Source: Archangium lipolyticum (lineage in GTDB: Bacteria; Myxococcota; Myxococcia; Myxococcales; Myxococcaceae). Taken from it: a DNA stretch of 64,000 bases. Where the stretch lies: NCBI RefSeq assembly GCF_024623785.1, contig NZ_JANKBZ010000003.1, positions 372,001 to 436,000 of the forward strand. Reading direction: 5' to 3'. The first letter of the stretch is position 1; each line of letters begins with the position of its first letter. This document shows positions 25,831-33,819 of this stretch, in pieces. The position numbers were made by a program, and so were the translations under genes. Under the pieces are notes generated by a model, which was given only the letters and a program-made list of their open reading frames with translations, was not told where the DNA came from and did not search any database.

Positions 25831-27191
25831 GCGGAAACCAGGTACTGCGCAGCAAGCGGGTCGTCACCGAGGGCGGCGTGCGCGAGGCCGCGGTGGTGAT
25901 CCGGGAGGGCAAGGTGGCGGCGGTGGTGTCACCGGCGGACGTGCCGGCGGGCCTGCCGGTGACGGACGTGGGCGACAAGGTGGTGATGCCGGGCGTGGTG
26001 GACTGCCACGCGCACATCAACGAGCCCGGCCGCACCGAGTGGGAGGGCTTCGAGACGGCCACGCGCGCGGCGGCCGCGGGCGGCATCACCACCGTGGTGG
26101 ACATGCCGCTCAACTCCATCCCCGCCACCACCACCCTGGACGCACTGCGGCAGAAGGCGGCCTCCGCCGAGGGCCACTGCGCCATCGACCATGGCTTCTG
26201 GGGCGGCGTCATCCCCAGCAACACGGGCGAGCTGGAGGCCATGGTCGACGCGGGCGTCACCGGCTTCAAGTGCTTCCTCATCCACTCGGGGGTGGACGAG
26301 TTCCCCCACGTCACCCGGGAGGACCTGGAGCGGGCCATGCCCATCCTGGCGCGGCGCGGCGTGCCCCTCATCGTCCACGCGGAGCTGACGCCCCACGAGG
26401 CCCCGCCCCAGGGAGACACGCGCACCTACCGCAGCTATCTGGAGTCGCGCCCCCGCCGCTGGGAGGACGACGCCATCCGGATGATGGTGGAGCTGTGCCG
26501 GAAGCACCGCGGACAGGTGCACATCGTCCACCTGTCGTCCTCGGACGCGCTGCCGGACATCGCCGCCGCGAAGCGCGAGGGCCTGCCCTTCAGCGTGGAG
26601 ACGTGCCCCCACTACCTCACCTTCGACGCGGAGCACATCCCCGACGGCGCCACGCACTTCAAGTGCGCACCGCCCATCCGCGAGGCGGAGAACCGCGAGG
26701 CGCTCTGGGCGGGACTGGCGCGCGGTGACATCGACATGGTGGTGTCGGACCACTCGCCGTGCACCCCCGCCCTCAAGCACCTGGACCGCGGAGACTTCGG
26801 CGCGGCGTGGGGCGGCATCGCGTCGCTCCAGTTCAGCCTGCCGGCCGTGTGGACGGGCATGCGCGCGCGCGGCCACGGGCTGGAGTCCCTGGTGCGGTGG
26901 ATGTGCCAGAACCCGGCCCGGCTCGTCGGCCTGACGGGTGTGAAGGGCTCGCTGACGCCCGGCGCGGACGCGGACCTCATCGTCTTCGATCCGGAGGCCA
27001 CCTTCACCCCCGAGGCCTCGGGCGTGCTGCACCGCCACAAGCTCACCCCGTACGCGGGCCGCCCGCTGGTGGGCGTGGTGGAGCAGACCTGGGTCCGGGG
27101 CGAGAAGGTTCACGACCGGAACGAGCCCTCGTCCCGCACGGTGGGCCGGTGGATTCGCCGCCCTGGAGTGGCGGCCAGTGGACTAAGGTAA
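25827..27191 (+). CDS. allB: Allantoinase
   Basis: A 454-aa amidohydrolase that opens the hydantoin ring of allantoin to give allantoate. The binuclear metal site is visible: DCHAHINEPG, the carbamylated Lys in GFKCFLIHSG, His in IVHAE and VHIVHLSSSDA, and the Asp of VVSDHSPC. ETCPHYLTFD is typical of the allantoinase/dihydroorotase group. It starts at a GTG overlapping the preceding stop, so translation is coupled to the flavoprotein gene. Position in a purine-degradation operon makes allantoinase far more likely than dihydropyrimidinase. Confidence 0.93.
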   Translation: MSGNQVLRSKRVVTEGGVREAAVVIREGKVAAVVSPADVPAGLPVTDVGDKVVMPGVVDCHAHINEPGRTEWEGFETATRAAAAGGITTVVDMPLNSIPATTTLDALRQKAASAEGHCAIDHGFWGGVIPSNTGELEAMVDAGVTGFKCFLIHSGVDEFPHVTREDLERAMPILARRGVPLIVHAELTPHEAPPQGDTRTYRSYLESRPRRWEDDAIRMMVELCRKHRGQVHIVHLSSSDALPDIAAAKREGLPFSVETCPHYLTFDAEHIPDGATHFKCAPPIREAENREALWAGLARGDIDMVVSDHSPCTPALKHLDRGDFGAAWGGIASLQFSLPAVWTGMRARGHGLESLVRWMCQNPARLVGLTGVKGSLTPGADADLIVFDPEATFTPEASGVLHRHKLTPYAGRPLVGVVEQTWVRGEKVHDRNEPSSRTVGRWIRRPGVAASGLR

Positions 27192-27209
27192 CCGCGAGGA
27201 GACCCCTGC

Positions 27210-28226
27210 ATGAACGCACCCGAGGAAGGCAAGGTCCGCGTCGCCTTCGCCGAGCTCATCGACCTGGCAGCCGAGAAGGTGGGCGGACGCGCCCTCTACG
27301 CCAACGACGAGTTCTTCGCCCCCAAGGAGAACCTGCTCAAGCCGGGGCGCGGCGTCTTCATCCCGGACAAGTACACGGAGTTCGGCAAGTGGATGGATGG
27401 CTGGGAGACGCGCCGCAAGCGCGTGCCGGGCCATGACTTCTGCATCATCCAGCTGGGCCTGCCGGGGGTCATCCGCGGGGTGAACGTGGACACCAACCAC
27501 TTCATCGGCAACTTCCCCGAGTACGCCTCGGTGGACGGCCTGGAGATTCAAGGCCAGCCCTCGGGCGAGTCCCTGGTGGACGCGGCGTGGACGGAGATCG
27601 TCCCGAAGACGAAGCTGGCCGGCGGGACGCAGAACTATCTGCCCGTCGCGAGCGAGCGGCGCTGGACGCACCTGCGCCTGCACATCTACCCGGACGGGGG
27701 CGTGGCGCGCTTGCGCGTGCACGGGGTGGTGACGCCGGACCTGGCGAAGCTGCGCTCCGGGGAGCTGGTGGACCTGGCCGCGGCGGAGAACGGCGGCCTC
27801 GTCGTCACCTGCAACGACGCCTTCTTCGGCCCCAAGGACAACCTCATCCTCCCCGGCCGCGCCAGCACCATGGGCGAGGGCTGGGAGACGCGCCGCAAGC
27901 GCGTGCCGGGCTTCGATTGGATCGTCGTGAAGCTGGCCGCGCCCGGCACCGTGCACCGCGTGGAGGTGGACACCAACCACTTCAAGGGCAACTTCCCGGA
28001 CATGTGCTCCCTGGAGGGCTGCACCCTGAAGGAGGACATCCTCGACTTCGCCAACGCCAAGGACATCGCGTGGCAGGAGATCCTCCCGCGCACGAAGCTT
28101 CAGGCGCACCACCGCCACTTCTTCGAAACCGAGCTGCGCGCCGCGGGGCCCTTCACGCACGTGCGGCTCAACATCTTCCCGGACGGAGGCATCAGCCGGC
28201 TCCGGGTGCACGGGCGGGCCACGTGA
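27210..28226 (+). CDS. alc: Allantoicase
   Basis: A 338-aa enzyme splitting allantoate into ureidoglycolate and urea. The protein is two similar jelly-roll halves. Each carries FF(A/G)PK(E/D)N, a GWETRRKRVPG block and VDTNHF(I/K)GNFP, so an internal duplication is plain, as known for allantoicases. GAGGAGA lies about 10 bp upstream of the ATG. It follows allantoinase by 18 bp and its stop overlaps the next start. The ureidoglycolate made here would need a lyase or hydrolase, which is not recognised in the window. Confidence 0.95.
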   Translation: MNAPEEGKVRVAFAELIDLAAEKVGGRALYANDEFFAPKENLLKPGRGVFIPDKYTEFGKWMDGWETRRKRVPGHDFCIIQLGLPGVIRGVNVDTNHFIGNFPEYASVDGLEIQGQPSGESLVDAAWTEIVPKTKLAGGTQNYLPVASERRWTHLRLHIYPDGGVARLRVHGVVTPDLAKLRSGELVDLAAAENGGLVVTCNDAFFGPKDNLILPGRASTMGEGWETRRKRVPGFDWIVVKLAAPGTVHRVEVDTNHFKGNFPDMCSLEGCTLKEDILDFANAKDIAWQEILPRTKLQAHHRHFFETELRAAGPFTHVRLNIFPDGGISRLRVHGRAT

Positions 28227-28735
28227 CCCGGCTCGACTGGCTCAACCGCCTGCCCGTCGAGGACGCCCAGGCGGAGTTCCTGCGCTGCTGCGGCTCCGGC
28301 CGCTGGGCCGAGGCCATGGCCCGCGCGCGCCCCTTCCCGAGCCAGGACGCCCTGTTCGCGGAGGCCTCGTGGCTCTGGTCCCAGACGGGGCCGGATGACT
28401 GGCGCGAGGCCATGCTGCACCACCCGCGCATCGGCGACGTCTCCAAGCTGCGCGAGAAGTACGCGGGCACCGGCGCCTGGTCCGAGCAGGAGCAGCGCGG
28501 CATCGAGGGCGCTGGCGAGGACGTCATCCAGGCGCTCGCCGACGGCAACCGCGCGTACGAGGAGCGCTTCGGCTTCATCTTCCTCGTGTGCGCCACGGGG
28601 AAGAGCGCGGCGGAGATGCTGGCCCTGCTGCGCGAGCGCATGAACAACGCGCCGGATCAGGAGCTTCGGGTCGCGGCGGACGAGCAGGCGAAGATCACCC
28701 GCATCCGGCTGGAGAAGCTCCTCGCGTCCCCATGA
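28223..28735 (+). CDS. uraD: OHCU decarboxylase
   Basis: A 170-aa 2-oxo-4-hydroxy-4-carboxy-5-ureidoimidazoline decarboxylase, the enzyme that yields (S)-allantoin. The catalytic block is AMLHHPRIGD, with the active-site His and downstream Asp; RFGFIFLVCATGKSA is the other hallmark. The start is a GTG overlapping the allantoicase stop (GTGA). The same frame is open much further upstream, but that is a shadow inside allantoicase, and the family length of about 165 residues agrees with this start. Confidence 0.94.
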   Translation: MTRLDWLNRLPVEDAQAEFLRCCGSGRWAEAMARARPFPSQDALFAEASWLWSQTGPDDWREAMLHHPRIGDVSKLREKYAGTGAWSEQEQRGIEGAGEDVIQALADGNRAYEERFGFIFLVCATGKSAAEMLALLRERMNNAPDQELRVAADEQAKITRIRLEKLLASP

Positions 28736-29073
28736 GCACCCTGTCCACGCACGTCCTCGACACGCAGTGGGGCCGCCCGGCGGCTGGCGTCCCCATCACC
28801 CTGGAGCACCAGGCCGGTGACGGCTGGCGGGAGCTGGCGCGCGGAACGACCAACGCGGATGGCCGCGTGCGCGACTTCCTGCCCGCCGGCACGCGACTGG
28901 AGCCCGGCACCTACCGGATGACGTTCCACACGGCGGAGTACTTCCGCGCGAACGCCGTCCGCGGCTTCTACCCGTACGTCTCGGTGGTGTTCGAGCTCGC
29001 CTCCCCGGACGAGCACTACCACGTGCCCCTGCTGCTGAGCCCCTTCGGCTACTCCACCTACCGGGGCAGCTGA
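28732..29073 (+). CDS. uraH: 5-hydroxyisourate hydrolase (transthyretin-like)
   Basis: A 113-aa enzyme hydrolysing 5-hydroxyisourate to OHCU, the step before uraD. The N-terminal LSTHVLDTQWGRPA carries the active-site His and the C-terminus is the diagnostic YRGS. FYPYVSVVFEL and EHYHVPLLLSPFGYSTY are family blocks. The ATG overlaps the uraD stop (ATGA). No signal peptide. The presence of uraH and uraD shows that the pathway starts from urate oxidised to 5-hydroxyisourate. Confidence 0.96.
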   Translation: MSTLSTHVLDTQWGRPAAGVPITLEHQAGDGWRELARGTTNADGRVRDFLPAGTRLEPGTYRMTFHTAEYFRANAVRGFYPYVSVVFELASPDEHYHVPLLLSPFGYSTYRGS

Positions 29074-29090
29074 CGCCCCCCTCCCCTCCC

Positions 29091-30473
29091 ATGAAGACGA
29101 CCCTGACGCCCAATCGCCTCGCCGCCGCGCGCGCGGCGTTGAAGAAGGCCAACCAGGAGTATGCCCGGACCTTCCCGGGCGAGTCCGCCCGCCGCCAGCC
29201 CGTGCACACGGTGTACGGCGGCGCCCAGCTCTTCAAGGCGGAGACGGCCCGGAAGATGGGACAGATGGCCCTGGCCGCGCTGCACGAGTACGCCCCGGAT
29301 GCCACGGCGCTCGCCACGTGCCTGGAGCTGGACGCGGACATCGCCCGGCGCGTCCACGAGCGCATCCTCGCCAAGCTCGAGCGCGAGCCGGTGGAGGACT
29401 TCCGCATCGACTTCGAGGACGGCTACGGGCACCGGCCGGCCGAGGAGGAGGACGGGCACGCGGTCTCCACCGCCGGGGAGGTGGCCCGGGGCATGGAACA
29501 GGGCTCGCTGCCGCCCTTCATCGGCATCCGCATCAAGTCCCTCTCCGAGGAGCTGTTCGACCGGAGCGCGCGCACGCTGGAGCTCTTCGTCGGCACGCTG
29601 CTGGAGCGCACGGGCGGCAGGCTTCCGGACGACTTCGTCGTCACGCTGCCGAAGATCACCGTCCCCGAGCAGGTGACGGCGCTGGTGCGCATGCTGGAGC
29701 TGCTCGAGCAGGACCGGGGCCTGGAGTCCGGCGCGCTGAAGCTGGAGCTGATGGTGGAGACGCCGCAATCCCTCTTCGACCGGGAGGGACGGCTGGCGCT
29801 GCCCGCGCTGGTGGCGGCGGCGGAGGGACGCTGCGTCGGAGCGCACCTCGGGGTGTACGACTACACGGCCGCCTTCAACATCACCGCGGCGTACCAGAGC
29901 ATGACGCACCCGTCGGCCGACTTCGCGCGGGAGATGATGCAGGTGTCGCTGGCGGGCACGGGCGTGGCGCTCTCGGATGGCGCGACGAACGTGATGCCGG
30001 TGGGCCCGCACAAGCCGGGCCAGAGCCCGCTGACGGAGGCCCAGAAGAAGGAGAACCGCGAGGTGGTGCACCGCGCGTGGCGGCTGATGCACGGGCACAC
30101 GCGCCACTCGCTGGAGCGGGCCTTCTACCAGGGGTGGGACCTGCACCCGGCCCAGCTCCCGGTGCGCTACGCGACGGTGTACGCGTTCTTCCTGGAGGGC
30201 CTGGACGCGGCCTCACGCCGTCTGAAGTCCTTCATCGAGAAGGCGGCCCAGGCGACGCTGCTCGGCGACGTCTTCGACGACGCGGCCACGGGCCAGGGCC
30301 TGCTCAACTACTTCCTGCGCGGCCTCGCCTGCGGGGCCCTCACCGAGGAGGAAGCCCGGGCGGCGGGGCTGACGCTGGAGGAGCTGCGCAGCCGCTCGTT
30401 CCTGAAGATCCTGGAGGGCCGCCGGAAGACGGACGCCCCGGGGGCGCCTACACCGTCAGCGGCTCGGAGGTGA
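29091..30473 (+). CDS. CitE/malate-synthase-like TIM-barrel protein (DUF6986 type)
   Basis: A 460-aa cytoplasmic protein ending the purine operon, 17 bp after uraH. The sequence has the marks of the HpcH/CitE/malate synthase barrel: FRIDFEDGYGHRP with Mg-binding acidic residues, FIGIRIKSL with an Arg, LPKITVPEQV, and LELMVETPQSLFD. It resembles proteins annotated DUF6986 or aldolase/citrate lyase. Since allantoicase and later steps release ureidoglycolate and then glyoxylate, a role in splitting or condensing these two-carbon products is attractive, but no reaction is proven. Its 3' end overlaps the convergent next gene by 26 bp. Confidence 0.7.
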   Translation: MKTTLTPNRLAAARAALKKANQEYARTFPGESARRQPVHTVYGGAQLFKAETARKMGQMALAALHEYAPDATALATCLELDADIARRVHERILAKLEREPVEDFRIDFEDGYGHRPAEEEDGHAVSTAGEVARGMEQGSLPPFIGIRIKSLSEELFDRSARTLELFVGTLLERTGGRLPDDFVVTLPKITVPEQVTALVRMLELLEQDRGLESGALKLELMVETPQSLFDREGRLALPALVAAAEGRCVGAHLGVYDYTAAFNITAAYQSMTHPSADFAREMMQVSLAGTGVALSDGATNVMPVGPHKPGQSPLTEAQKKENREVVHRAWRLMHGHTRHSLERAFYQGWDLHPAQLPVRYATVYAFFLEGLDAASRRLKSFIEKAAQATLLGDVFDDAATGQGLLNYFLRGLACGALTEEEARAAGLTLEELRSRSFLKILEGRRKTDAPGAPTPSAARR

Positions 30474-31455
30474 GGGCCTCCGAGCCCGGCGGTACCTCCG
30501 CGTCCGGCGAGTCCAGCAGCACCAGCAAGGGGATGGCCGAGCCGGTATCCCCGAAGCTGGCCATGCCGCGCACGGTGCCCTCCACGCGAGAGCCGTCGGG
30601 CCGCTTGAGCGAGAGCGTCTGCCCCACGCGCACGATGGGGGCGCGCCGCGGGATGCCCGGTGAGAGCAGCACACCCCGCCCCGCCAACCGTTGGATGGCC
30701 TCCACGGTGAAGAGGTAGCGCTCTCCTCCTCCCGCGCCCACCTGCCGCGCGAAGAAGGCCGCCAGCCGCTCCATCATCAGCATCGAGTGCTGCTGCACCC
30801 GCGCCACCCGCGGCCCCTCCCGCTTCAGCAGCTCCTCCATGGTGAGGCCCACGCGGGCCACGTCTTCCCCTGAATGGCGGACCCAGCGCTCGAACATTCC
30901 CCCATCCACCTCGGGATGGAAGCGCACCCCGTAGGAATTGCCCACGCGGAAGATCTGATGCGGGTAGCGGGCGGTCGAGACGAGCTCCTGCGCGCCGTGA
31001 ATCGGCTCGAAGGTGTCCGCCTGCCAGTGCAGGACGTCGAAGAACTCCTCGAAGCCGGCGAACAGGGGATCCGCCAGCCCTTCCGCCGTCAGCGACACCG
31101 GATGCACCCCCAGCACCGGGCCCTTCTCCCCCGGGCGGACGCGAGCGCCGGCCGCGGCGGCGAGCAGCCCCGCGCCCAGTCCGATCCCCAGACTCGGCCG
31201 GCCCGCTTCCAACCGGCGCGCCAGCAGCCGGCGCTCCTCCTCCAGGAGTGGCGGGGGCTCCGCCTCCTGAAGTCCCAGGGACTTCCCCATCACCACGACC
31301 AGATCCGCCTCGGTGTCCTCGGGCTGGGGGGCTCGCGAGCGGATGTCCAGGGAGAAGCCCGAGCGCCGCAACGCGGGCCCGAGCTGCCCGGGACCCGCTT
31401 CTTCCCCATGGATCAGGATGACGGCGGTACGAGGAGACGGGGGAGTCACGTTCAT
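30448..31455 (-). CDS. Class I glutamine amidotransferase-like pseudoenzyme with C-terminal beta-barrel
   Basis: A 335-aa protein. Residues 1-220 follow a GMP-synthase-type glutamine amidotransferase: DLVVVMGKSLGL, FFDVLHWQADTF, and YGVRFHPEVDGGMF with the His and Glu of the triad. At the nucleophile elbow the usual Gly-Ile-Cys-Leu-Gly reads GIGLGAGLL, so the catalytic Cys is Gly and glutaminase activity should be lost. The last 90 residues (YLFTVEAIQRLAGRGVLLSPG, IVRVGQTLSLKRPDGSRVEG) resemble the EF-Tu domain-2 beta-barrel. The start ATG at 31455 fits the first strand. Function unknown; binding or regulation is more likely than catalysis. Confidence 0.7.
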   Translation of the reverse strand: MNVTPPSPRTAVILIHGEEAGPGQLGPALRRSGFSLDIRSRAPQPEDTEADLVVVMGKSLGLQEAEPPPLLEEERRLLARRLEAGRPSLGIGLGAGLLAAAAGARVRPGEKGPVLGVHPVSLTAEGLADPLFAGFEEFFDVLHWQADTFEPIHGAQELVSTARYPHQIFRVGNSYGVRFHPEVDGGMFERWVRHSGEDVARVGLTMEELLKREGPRVARVQQHSMLMMERLAAFFARQVGAGGGERYLFTVEAIQRLAGRGVLLSPGIPRRAPIVRVGQTLSLKRPDGSRVEGTVRGMASFGDTGSAIPLLVLLDSPDAEVPPGSEALTSEPLTV

Positions 31456-31569
31456 TCCGGGAACATTTGCACGCGGGCGGCGCGATGCAGGGCCCGCATT
31501 CTCCGGCAAGGGGACCCCGGCACCGGACTCCATCGCCTTGATGACAGTGGCGGGCCCCGGATGTCCCGC

Positions 31570-31848
31570 CTACCGGCGGAGACAGATGCCGTTGCAGGTA
31601 TTGGGCATCACGCAGACGCCCGAGTCCCCGCAGCGGGTGACACACTCCGCGTCGGTCTTGCGGTGCCAATCGTGGCAGATGCTCTCGGGCTCGGACGGCT
31701 TGAACCCCAGCGCCCCGCCCACGCCTGCGCCGCGTTCGTCGAGGCGATGCCGGAGGGAAGCCGGGGTCCCCGCCTCACCGAAATATCGGTGCCCCTGAAC
31801 ATACCGACATTCCGGTGGCACCCGCCACCCGGATTTCGGTGTCACCAC
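31570..31848 (-). pseudogene. Cysteine-rich C-terminal fragment or small protein
   Basis: A 92-aa open frame whose C-terminal 35 residues look genuinely coding: ICHDWHRKTDAECVTRCG then SGVCVMPNTCNGICLRR, six cysteines in a spaced pattern as in small secreted or metal-binding proteins. The N-terminal part crosses the palindrome array and looks random, and there is no signal peptide or good start (only a GTG at 31848). It is probably the tail of a decayed secreted protein. The gap 31456-31973 otherwise holds only the palindromes. Confidence 0.35.
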
Positions 31849-31861
31849 CGGAATATCGGTG
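31776..31861. promoter_or_regulatory. Array of four 16-bp palindromes (CACCGGAATATCGGTG-like)
   Basis: Four copies of an interrupted palindrome start at 31776, 31802, 31826 and 31846: CACCGAAATATCGGTG, TACCGACATTCCGGTG, CACCCGGATTTCGGTG and CACCGGAATATCGGTG. Arms CACCG/CGGTG flank an AT-rich 6-bp core. The array ends 112 bp upstream of the catalase start codon. It looks like a multi-site operator, most simply for the catalase gene. A selfish short-repeat cluster is the alternative. Confidence 0.55.
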
Positions 31862-31973
31862 CGACAGGTGAGGCCATCAATTCCAAGTGCTTGATTTCAC
31901 GAGGTTCGGGTCCCTGGCACATCCCCTGCTCAAGGAGCTGCATGCCTTAACCCCCCACGCATCGGAGGCTCGT

Positions 31974-33503
31974 ATGAACCTGAAGTCCGTGGTCCTCATG
32001 GCGCTGCTCACTGGCGGTCCGGCCCTGGCAAACCCTCCGCCGCTCACCACCGACTCGGGAGCGCCGGTCGGCTCCAACCAGAGCTCGAAGACGGCGGGTC
32101 CGCGCGGCGGAATCCTGCTGGAGGACTTCCACCTGATCGAGAAGCTCGCGCGCTTCGACCGTGAGCGCATCCCGGAGCGCGTGGTGCACGCCCGGGGCGT
32201 GGGCGCCTACGGTTTCTTCGAGAGCTACGGTGACTTCTCCCAGCTCACGCGCGCGTCGATCTTCTCCGCCAAGGGCAAGAAGACGCCGATGTTCGTGCGC
32301 TTCTCCACCGTCATCCCTTCGCAGGGCTCTCCGGAGACGGTGAGGGATCCGCGCGGCTTCGCGCTCAAGTTCTACACGGATCAGGGCAACTGGGACCTGG
32401 TGGGCAACAGCCTGCCGGTGTTCTTCATCCGGGACGCCATCAAGTTCCCGGACATGGTGCACTCGCTCAAGCCGTCGCCCATCACCAACCGGCAGGATCC
32501 GAACCGCTACTTCGACTTCTTCTCCCACGTCCCCGAGTCCACGCACATGCTGACGCAGGTGTACTCGGACCTGGGGATTCCGGCGAACTACCGGCAGATG
32601 AACGGCCACGGCGTGCACGCCTTCAAGTTCGTCAACGCCCAGGGCGAGGTGCGCTACGTCAAGTTCAACTGGAAGTCGTTGCAGGGCGTGAAGACGCTCA
32701 CGGCCGAGGAGGCCACGCGCATCCAGGGCGAGGACTTCCAGCACGCCACGCATGACCTGTACACGGCCATCGGCAAGGGGCAGTTCCCGTCGTGGGAGAT
32801 GAGCGCGCAGGTGCTCGATCCGAAGGATCTGGACGCGTTCCCGTTCGATCCGCTGGATGCCACCAAGGTGTGGCCGGAGGACAAGGTGCCCTCCATCAAG
32901 CTGGGGAAGTTCACGCTGGACCGGATGCCGGACAACTTCTTCGAGGAGACGGAGCAGGCCGCGTTCTCCCCGGGCGTCCAGCCGCCGGGCATCGAGCCGT
33001 CCGAGGATCGGCTGCTGCAGGGCCGGCTGTTCTCCTACGCGGACACGCAGCGCTACCGGGTGGGCGCCAACTACCAGCAGCTGCCCATCAACCGCGCCCG
33101 CGCCCAGGTGAACAACAACAACCAGGGCGGCAACATGAACGCCGCCAACACGAAGTCGGACGTCAACTACGAGCCCAGCATCACCCGGGAGACCGAGGAC
33201 GCGCCGGCGTACCTGCTGTCGCGCGCGCCGCTGAGCGGGACGACGCAGCAGGCGCCGATCGCCAAGACGGACAACTTCTCGCAGGCGGGCGCCTTCTACG
33301 CGGCGCTGTCCGCGGCGGAGAAGGAGCGGCTGGTGAAGAACCTCGCCGCGGACCTGGGCCAGGTGCGTGACGCCCGGGTGAAGGCGCGCATGGTCGGCTT
33401 CTTCTTCAGCGCGAACGCGGACTACGGCACGCGGCTGGCCAAGGCGGTGGGCATCAAGGTGGACGACGCCAAGGCCGCCATCGCGCCGCTCGCCGCCCGC
33501 TAG
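31974..33503 (+). CDS. katB: Secreted haem catalase (KatB/KatA clade 3)
   Basis: A 509-aa monofunctional haem catalase breaking down hydrogen peroxide. The start at 31974 has GGAGG 5 bp upstream and yields a signal peptide (LKSVVLMALLTGGPALA), so the enzyme is periplasmic. The distal His lies in RVVHARGVGAYGFFE, the distal Asn in LVGNSLPVFFIRDAIKFPD, and the proximal Tyr in RLFSYADTQRYRVG. Length is that of small-subunit catalases. A membrane-anchored ankyrin protein lies 317 bp downstream, as in the Pseudomonas katB-ankB pair. A palindrome array lies upstream and a MITE-like element starts at the stop codon. Confidence 0.93.
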   Translation: MNLKSVVLMALLTGGPALANPPPLTTDSGAPVGSNQSSKTAGPRGGILLEDFHLIEKLARFDRERIPERVVHARGVGAYGFFESYGDFSQLTRASIFSAKGKKTPMFVRFSTVIPSQGSPETVRDPRGFALKFYTDQGNWDLVGNSLPVFFIRDAIKFPDMVHSLKPSPITNRQDPNRYFDFFSHVPESTHMLTQVYSDLGIPANYRQMNGHGVHAFKFVNAQGEVRYVKFNWKSLQGVKTLTAEEATRIQGEDFQHATHDLYTAIGKGQFPSWEMSAQVLDPKDLDAFPFDPLDATKVWPEDKVPSIKLGKFTLDRMPDNFFEETEQAAFSPGVQPPGIEPSEDRLLQGRLFSYADTQRYRVGANYQQLPINRARAQVNNNNQGGNMNAANTKSDVNYEPSITRETEDAPAYLLSRAPLSGTTQQAPIAKTDNFSQAGAFYAALSAAEKERLVKNLAADLGQVRDARVKARMVGFFFSANADYGTRLAKAVGIKVDDAKAAIAPLAAR

Positions 33504-33768
33504 TGGAGTGTCCACGAAGTTCGTGGACATAGTCGTGTTGCGCATGCTCCCTCTCCCTCTGGGAGAGGGCGGGGGGTGAGGGTCGTCACCCGCGTGTTCC
33601 TCGCCCCGGCTTGCATCACGGCACGCAACCGCCCCCTCGCCGTCCTCTGTGAACTCCCATGGGGTCATGCGCTCCAGGGGGAAGACCCTCACCCTAGCCC
33701 TCTCCCAGAGGGAGAGGGGACATCCACGGGCCCTCGGACCATGTCCAAAGACTTTGTGGACACTCCAC
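33503..33768. mobile_element. 266-bp MITE-like element with nested inverted repeats
   Basis: The ends are near-perfect 28-bp inverted repeats: 33503-33530 begins GTGGAGTGTCCAC and 33741-33768 ends GTGGACACTCCAC, with 24 of 28 positions matching. Inside, a second pair of about 35 bp (33549-33584 and 33684-33718) is almost identical in inverted orientation and contains CCCTCTCCCTCTGGGAGAGG. There is no reading frame of note, so it would be a non-autonomous element. It abuts the catalase stop codon and separates catalase from the ankyrin gene. No clear target duplication was found. Confidence 0.65.
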
Positions 33769-33819
33769 GAGCCCCTCCCTCCTCCCCTCCCCCTCGAAGT
33801 CCTCGCATGGAGTGAATCG

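Noticed and set aside
31012-31950. Plus-strand frame of 358 codons crossing the amidotransferase-like gene and the palindrome array.
   Set aside because: Antisense to a gene with clear fold motifs; the translation is low complexity with no motif.
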